Part shown: positions 59,520 through 64,000 of the stretch, one piece after another | How positions within the stretch are numbered: position 1 is the first letter of the stretch | Layout of the letters: every line of letters begins with the position of its first letter | NCBI RefSeq assembly: GCF_965218685.1 | Contig: NZ_OZ244657.1 | Location: 2,480,001-2,544,000, forward strand | Direction: 5' to 3' | Length of the DNA: 64,000 nucleotides | Origin: Thalassobius sp965218685 | GTDB taxonomy: Bacteria > Pseudomonadota > Alphaproteobacteria > Rhodobacterales > Rhodobacteraceae | Position numbers and translations under genes: made by a program | The notes under the pieces: model-generated | Database searches by the model: none | Told to the model about the DNA's origin: nothing | The model's input: the letters and a program-made list of their open reading frames with translations, nothing else

Positions 59520-60824
59520 TTATTTCTCGGGGATCAGCCCGCGTGGGCTGAACCTGAGCACAAGCAGCAGGACCAAGCCCATCGTAAGCAGACGCATATG
59601 GGCGGCGCTGTCCAGCAGGTGATCGCGCAGCGCGCTGTCTTCGGCCATGCCCGAGGTGATCAGCTGCATCAGCGCAAGGCCCAAGGGTTCGACCTGCACC
59701 CACAGGAACCAGATCAGGAAACCACCAAGAACTGCGCCCAGGTTGTTGCCGGACCCGCCCACGATCACCATCACCCAGATAAGAAAGGTAAAGCGCAGCG
59801 GCTGATAGGTGCCGGGTGTCATTTGGCCATCCAGCGTGGTCATCATGGCGCCTGCAATACCGCAGATGGCTGAACCCAGCACAAAGATTTGCAGGTGACG
59901 GCTGGTGACGTCCTTGCCCATAGCCTCGGCCGCGGTTTCGTTGTCACGGATCGCGCGCATCATTCGGCCCCAAGGCGAATGCAGCGCCCGTTGCGCCATC
60001 CACAGGATCAAAACAAGCACCACGGCAAACAGAATGCCATAAAGCCCCTTGACCCACAGGGTCGAGGCCGTGGTGGGATCAAGGCCCAAACCCTCGGCCC
60101 GCTGCACGAAGCTTGCGCTGTTTTGCAGGTCAACTTCATAGGGGACAGGACGAGGCAAGCCGATCACGTTTTTCACGCCGCGGGCCAGCCAGTCTTCGTT
60201 TTTCATGACGGCGATGATGATCTCGGCGATGCCAAGCGTTGCGATGGCCAGATAGTCCGAGCGCAACCCAAGCGCCGTTTTGCCAATGATCCAGGCAGCC
60301 CCTGCGGCCAGCAGACCGCCAACGGGCCAGGCCAACAAAACCGGCAGGCCAAGTCCGCCGATGTTGCCCGCTGCGGCCGGGTTGATCGCCTCGACCGCGG
60401 CAACGCCAGGATCAAACACCGCGCGATAGATGAAAAAGCCCGCGATCAGCACGCCCAGCAGGGCCAGCGTCCGAGTTTTGCCTTTGGCCATACGGGTATA
60501 AAGCACGATGGCACCGCCGACCGTGGCTGCGCCCAGCACCAAAGCCAGAACGATACGGAAACCGCCCGCACTCCAGGCCTGTGGGATGGGGTCAGTACTG
60601 ACCAGAACAGTGGCCAGCCCGCCAAGCGCGACAAAGCCCATGACACCCACATTAAACAGCCCCGCAAAGCCCCACTGAAGATTTACCCCCAGCGCCATGA
60701 TGGCGCTGATCAGTCCCATGTTCAGGATCAACAGGGCCGAGTTCCAGCTTTGCACAAAACCAGTGCCGATGATCAGCAGGCCGACAAGGGCAAACAGCCC
60801 GAATTTCTTTGCTGTATCGCTCAT
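59520..60824 (-). CDS. livM: Branched-chain amino acid ABC transporter permease LivM
   Basis: 434 residues with about ten hydrophobic helices and a large periplasmic or internal insert near residues 110-150. LRSDYLAIATLGIAEII and the EAA-like loop (ALHSPWGRMMRAIRDNETAAEAMGKDV) are the LivM signatures, and GFLIWFLWVQVEPLG follows late. It forms the channel with LivH. The start overlaps livH by four bases. Confidence 0.95.
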   Translation of the reverse strand: MSDTAKKFGLFALVGLLIIGTGFVQSWNSALLILNMGLISAIMALGVNLQWGFAGLFNVGVMGFVALGGLATVLVSTDPIPQAWSAGGFRIVLALVLGAATVGGAIVLYTRMAKGKTRTLALLGVLIAGFFIYRAVFDPGVAAVEAINPAAAGNIGGLGLPVLLAWPVGGLLAAGAAWIIGKTALGLRSDYLAIATLGIAEIIIAVMKNEDWLARGVKNVIGLPRPVPYEVDLQNSASFVQRAEGLGLDPTTASTLWVKGLYGILFAVVLVLILWMAQRALHSPWGRMMRAIRDNETAAEAMGKDVTSRHLQIFVLGSAICGIAGAMMTTLDGQMTPGTYQPLRFTFLIWVMVIVGGSGNNLGAVLGGFLIWFLWVQVEPLGLALMQLITSGMAEDSALRDHLLDSAAHMRLLTMGLVLLLVLRFSPRGLIPEK

Positions 60825-61834
60825 ACCGATTTCCCCTTGAACAGGCCGGTGGGTTTGAACAGCAGTACGATCACCAGGATCGCAAAGCTTACCGCGAATT
60901 TATAGTCCGTGGACAGAAGCTGCACCAACGAGGACGGTTCCAGGCTTTCAGGCAGCAGATAGACCAGAACCTTTTTCCACGCATAGGTGATTGTGACCTC
61001 GGAAAACGCGATGACAAAACCGCCCGCGATGGCCCCCAGAGGACTGCCGAGCCCCCCCACGATGGCAGAGGCAAATATTGGCAGCAAAAGCTGGAAATAG
61101 GTGAAGGGTTTGAAGGTTTTGTCCAGCCCATAAAGCGTACCGGCCACGGTCGCCAGCGCGGCAACGATCAGCCAGGTGATCATCACGACGCGTTCTGGGT
61201 TGATACCCGACAGCAGCGCCAGATCCTCGTTATCCGAATAGGCCCGCATGGATTTTCCGGTGCGCGTTCGGTTCAGGAACCAGAACAGCAGCGCAACCAC
61301 GATCACGGCGGTCACGACCGTCAGCCCCTGGGTGGTTTTCAGCGCCAGCCCCTCGCGCAGGCCAGTCATCTGCTTGAATTCGCGCGCGGTGATGATGAAA
61401 CGCTCGCCATCGGCAAAGCGCTGTTCATTCGGCCCGATGATAAAACGCACGACCGAGTTCATGATGAACATCACACCCATCGACACGATCACAAGGATTA
61501 CGGGCTTGGCCTTTTGCGTCCGGTAGAACTTGTAGACCACGCGGTCCGTCCCCAACACCAGCAAGGCACAGGCTGCGATCCCAAAGGGCAGGGCCAGAAG
61601 GGCGGTTGGCAGCGGGCCCAGGCTGATCCCCCAGCCCTGGAATAGCCATGTCACCAGCACCACAACCATGGCCCCAAAGGCCATCGTGTCGCCATGCGCG
61701 AAGTTGGAAAACCGCAGGATGCCATATATCAGCGTGACCCCCAGCGCCCCAATGGCCAACTGAGAGCCATAAGCAATGGCGGGCACCAACACGAAATTGG
61801 ACAGCGCAACGATTGCATTCAAAAAGTCGATCAT
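60821..61834 (-). CDS. livH: Branched-chain amino acid ABC transporter permease LivH
   Basis: 337 residues, about eight helices. LGVTLIYGILRFSNFAHGDTMAFGA, and RMAYSDNEDLALLSGINPERVV-like EAA loop (MRAYSDNEDLALLSGIN) are the LivH marks. Pairs with LivM. Last four bases overlap the livM start. Confidence 0.95.
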   Translation of the reverse strand: MIDFLNAIVALSNFVLVPAIAYGSQLAIGALGVTLIYGILRFSNFAHGDTMAFGAMVVVLVTWLFQGWGISLGPLPTALLALPFGIAACALLVLGTDRVVYKFYRTQKAKPVILVIVSMGVMFIMNSVVRFIIGPNEQRFADGERFIITAREFKQMTGLREGLALKTTQGLTVVTAVIVVALLFWFLNRTRTGKSMRAYSDNEDLALLSGINPERVVMITWLIVAALATVAGTLYGLDKTFKPFTYFQLLLPIFASAIVGGLGSPLGAIAGGFVIAFSEVTITYAWKKVLVYLLPESLEPSSLVQLLSTDYKFAVSFAILVIVLLFKPTGLFKGKSV

Positions 61835-61840
61835 TTTGCC

Positions 61841-62668
61841 TTATCCCCCCAGGAAACTCTGCCGAACCTCGGGGTCCGCCAGAAGTTCCTTACCCGTTCC
61901 GGTATGAGCATTTGCACCCTGAACCAGCACATAGCCGCGATCCGCGATCTCAAGCGCTTGCCGGGCGTTCTGCTCGACCATCAGGATGGAAATGCCAGTC
62001 CGCGCCACCTCGATGATGCGGTCGAATAGCTCGTCCATCACGATGGGGGACACGCCCGCAGTGGGCTCGTCAAGCAACAGCACTTTGGGCTGGGTCATCA
62101 GCGCGCGGCCTACGGCCACCTGCTGACGTTGCCCACCTGACAGCTCGCCCGCCGGTTGGCGGCGTTTGTCCTTGAGGATCGGGAACAGCTCGTACACTTG
62201 CGCCAGCGTGTCTGCAAAATCGTCCTTGCGGATAAAGGCGCCCATCTCCAGGTTTTCCTCGACCGTCATCGAGGTGAAGATGTTATGGGTTTGCGGCACA
62301 AAGCCCATGCCCTTGACCACGCGGTCCTGCGGGCTGAGGTCAGTGATATCCTGACCATCTAGGCGAACCGAGCCCTGTCGCAGGTTCAGCATCCCAAAGG
62401 TCGCCTTCATCGCGGTGGACTTGCCCGCGCCATTGGGGCCCACGATCACGGCAATCTGTCCTTTGTTCACCGCGATGGTGCAGTCATGCAAAATATCGGG
62501 GCCGTTTTTGCCATAGCCGCCGGTCATGCTGTCGCCGATCAGGAATGCTTCGTCCGTGTGCGCTGCTGCGCCTGTTCCGGGCGAAGGCTGCATCGTTCCG
62601 ACCCCGTCGGGATTGGTGATCGAGGCATCCTTGTTCCCGTGATCGTCCTGGTATGGGTTCCCGGTCAT
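61841..62668 (-). CDS. livF: Branched-chain amino acid ABC transporter ATPase LivF
   Basis: 275 residues. Walker A GPNGAGKST, signature LSGGQRQQ, Walker B LLLDEPTAG, and H-loop at MVEQNA. The first 40 residues (MTGNPYQDDHGNKDAS and on) are a hydrophilic extension, longer than the usual LivF, and an inner ATG at MTGGYGKNG could be used; the outer ATG overlaps the livG stop by four bases, which favours it. Confidence 0.94.
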   Translation of the reverse strand: MTGNPYQDDHGNKDASITNPDGVGTMQPSPGTGAAAHTDEAFLIGDSMTGGYGKNGPDILHDCTIAVNKGQIAVIVGPNGAGKSTAMKATFGMLNLRQGSVRLDGQDITDLSPQDRVVKGMGFVPQTHNIFTSMTVEENLEMGAFIRKDDFADTLAQVYELFPILKDKRRQPAGELSGGQRQQVAVGRALMTQPKVLLLDEPTAGVSPIVMDELFDRIIEVARTGISILMVEQNARQALEIADRGYVLVQGANAHTGTGKELLADPEVRQSFLGG

Positions 62669-63453
62669 GCGCCCACCTTGTCCTTGTTTTTCAGGCCCGT
62701 GCCCAGATAGGCCTCGATCACCTGTTCGTTCGCCTTGATCTCGGCCAGCGTGCCCTCGGCCAGGACTTTGCCTTCGGCCATACAGATCACCGGGTCACAG
62801 ATCTTGTCGATAAAATCCATGTCGTGCTCGATCACGACGAAGGTATAGCCGCGTTCCTGATTCAACTGCTTGATCGCGTCTGCAATGGTATAGAGCAGCG
62901 TGCGGTTAACGCCGGCGCCGACCTCGTCCAGGAACACGATCTTGGCGTCCACCATCATAGTGCGGCCCAGCTCCAGCAGTTTTTTCTGCCCGCCGGACAC
63001 TTCACCCGCCTTCAGGTCGGCAATGTGTTCAATAGTCAGGAACTCCAGCACCTCGTCAGCCTTGGCGCGCAGGGCACGTTCCTCGTCGGCGATGCGTTTG
63101 CGGCCGAACCAAGTGTTCCACAGCTTTTCACCCGATTGCCCGCCGGGCACCATCATCAGGTTCTCGCGGCAGCTCATCGAGCCGAATTCGTGCGCGATCT
63201 GGAACGTGCGCAGCAGGCCCTTGTGGAACAATTCATGCGGCGGCAGGCCGGTGATGTCCTCGCCATCCATGATCACGCGGCCCGCGGTCGGGGGCAGTAC
63301 CCCCGCAATCACGTTAAACAATGTGGTTTTTCCCGCGCCATTGGGACCGATCAACCCAGTGATCGAGCCAGTCTCGATCTTCAGGCTGGCTCCGTCTACG
63401 GCACGAAAGCCCCCAAAGTGCTTATGAAGGTCTTCGACGACAATCATAGGCAT
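62665..63453 (-). CDS. livG: Branched-chain amino acid ABC transporter ATPase LivG
   Basis: 262 residues. Walker A GPNGAGKTT, signature VSGGQKKLLELG, Walker B IVFLDEVGAGVN, and a late VIEHDMDFI H-loop. Uses the same NBD fold with the LivG C-terminus. It follows the binding-protein gene after an 86-base gap that holds a hairpin. Confidence 0.95.
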   Translation of the reverse strand: MPMIVVEDLHKHFGGFRAVDGASLKIETGSITGLIGPNGAGKTTLFNVIAGVLPPTAGRVIMDGEDITGLPPHELFHKGLLRTFQIAHEFGSMSCRENLMMVPGGQSGEKLWNTWFGRKRIADEERALRAKADEVLEFLTIEHIADLKAGEVSGGQKKLLELGRTMMVDAKIVFLDEVGAGVNRTLLYTIADAIKQLNQERGYTFVVIEHDMDFIDKICDPVICMAEGKVLAEGTLAEIKANEQVIEAYLGTGLKNKDKVGA

Positions 63454-63487
63454 CCCCCGTCTAAATGCGCTTTTTCGCGCTGTTATT

Positions 63488-63516
63488 TTGAAACAGCCCG
63501 GCGCATGGCCGGGCTG
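63488..63516 (-). terminator. Hairpin between the binding-protein gene and livG
   Basis: Stem CAGCCCGGC/GCCGGGCTG with a five-base loop and a TTTCAAAAT tail on the minus strand. Probably a partial terminator that raises binding-protein level over the membrane and ATPase parts. Confidence 0.6.
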
Positions 63517-63539
63517 CTTTGTTGCGTCGGGCCAGGCCC

Positions 63540-64000
63540 TTAGCGGTATTTCACAGTGGTCAGCTTGCCACCTTTCATTTCCAGCTGGCGATAGCCACCA
63601 GCGGCTTCACCGGGGCCGATCAGCTCGACCGCGGTCGCACCGACATAGTCCACGTCACCACCACCGGCGATGATCTCCAGCGCTTTGCCCAACTCACCGG
63701 GATAGATTTTCTCGCCCGGGGCGTTGGCCACATCCATGATCTTGGCCTTGTAGTCGCCTGCCTCGGTCGAGCCAGCGGCCTGCATGGCCAGCATGATCAG
63801 CGCAGCAGCGTCATAGCTTTCGCCGACATAGGGGCCGTCACCGCCTTCGATGTTCGCAGCGGCGATCATCTCTGCCATCATGCTTGCGCCTTCGCTTTCT
63901 GTGCCGGGTACGGTGCCGACCGAGCCGTCAATCTCGTCACCAAAGGCTTCTTCCAGCGCGGAGCCGATCATGCCGTCAGGCAGGACGAACGTGTCAAACG
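63540..64000 (-). CDS. Branched-chain amino acid ABC transporter substrate-binding protein, N-terminal part outside the window
   Basis: The last 153 codons or so of a Leu/Ile/Val-type periplasmic binding protein, open through the window edge. The C-terminal lobe shows SYDAAALIMLAMQAAGSTEAGDYKAKI and GDVDYVGATAVELIGPGEAAGGYRQLEM. Captures branched-chain amino acids or similar substrates for LivHMFG. The ligand cannot be named without the front part. Confidence 0.92.
   Translation of the reverse strand, partial: FDTFVLPDGMIGSALEEAFGDEIDGSVGTVPGTESEGASMMAEMIAAANIEGGDGPYVGESYDAAALIMLAMQAAGSTEAGDYKAKIMDVANAPGEKIYPGELGKALEIIAGGGDVDYVGATAVELIGPGEAAGGYRQLEMKGGKLTTVKYR

Overview
The window is a stretch of core chromosome from an alphaproteobacterium, most likely a member of the Rhodobacteraceae (Roseobacter group). 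The evidence is high-GC codon use throughout, the order pyrH-frr-uppS-cdsA-dxr-rseP-bamA-skp-fabZ-lpxA-lpxI-lpxB (with LpxI rather than LpxH), an IscR that lacks the usual cysteine triad and heads a long suf operon, a metal-type HemB with aspartates in place of zinc cysteines, an IalB-family protein, and an intact heme A synthase. No insertion sequence, prophage, CRISPR array, rRNA operon or plasmid gene was seen. One tRNA gene, tRNA-Arg(CCG), is present. Genus and species cannot be fixed from this view.

Layout. 1-2.2 kb: 3' part of alaS with a DUF1330 gene one base behind it. 2.3-10.2 kb: a VOC-fold protein, typA preceded by an overlapping FemAB/GNAT-like gene, ssb, a lytic transglycosylase, a dihaem peroxidase, an AraC regulator and miaA. 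10.3-22.3 kb: one long plus-strand block for translation recycling, isoprenoid and phospholipid precursors, outer-membrane biogenesis and lipid A. 22.3-31.3 kb: a ThiE-like gene, a TrmJ-like RNA methyltransferase, ctaA, an M32 carboxypeptidase, gyrA, a YSC84-type lipoprotein and hemB. 31.4-36.9 kb: a four-helix membrane protein overlapping mfd, then a minus-strand trio (HD hydrolase, small protein, alpha/beta hydrolase). 36.9-44.9 kb: the iscR-suf operon. 45-52.3 kb: the tRNA, a secreted protein plus lipoprotein pair, a probable quinone-detoxification cluster (DoxX, dioxygenase, glutathionyl-hydroquinone reductase) divergent from a LysR regulator, an LLM oxidoreductase, a glutamine amidotransferase and a DUF882 protein. 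52.6-57.5 kb: an L,D-transpeptidase, then lpxD with its own acyl carrier protein and ketoacyl synthase, then ialB. 57.5-59.5 kb: a 413-base gap with two candidate minus-strand small RNAs, then a HerA-like (DUF853) ATPase. 59.5-64 kb: a branched-chain amino acid ABC transporter (livM-H-F-G and the C-terminal part of the binding protein).

How the genes fit together. Envelope building is the main theme: RseP, BamA, Skp, the lipid A genes, the displaced lpxD-acp-KAS set, the lytic transglycosylase, the L,D-transpeptidase and several lipoproteins. A second theme is iron: the suf operon carries two cysteine desulfurases and three extra genes between its scaffold genes, and its promoter is covered by two inverted repeats that look like iron-regulator operators; hemB and ctaA lie in the same window.

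Most of the window is ordinary core genome. The features I think most deserve a second look are the two orphan minus-strand terminators and a promoter at 57.65-57.87 kb, the double operator in front of iscR, the lpxD-acp-KAS cluster away from the other lipid A genes, and two unlisted small proteins of about 41 residues each.
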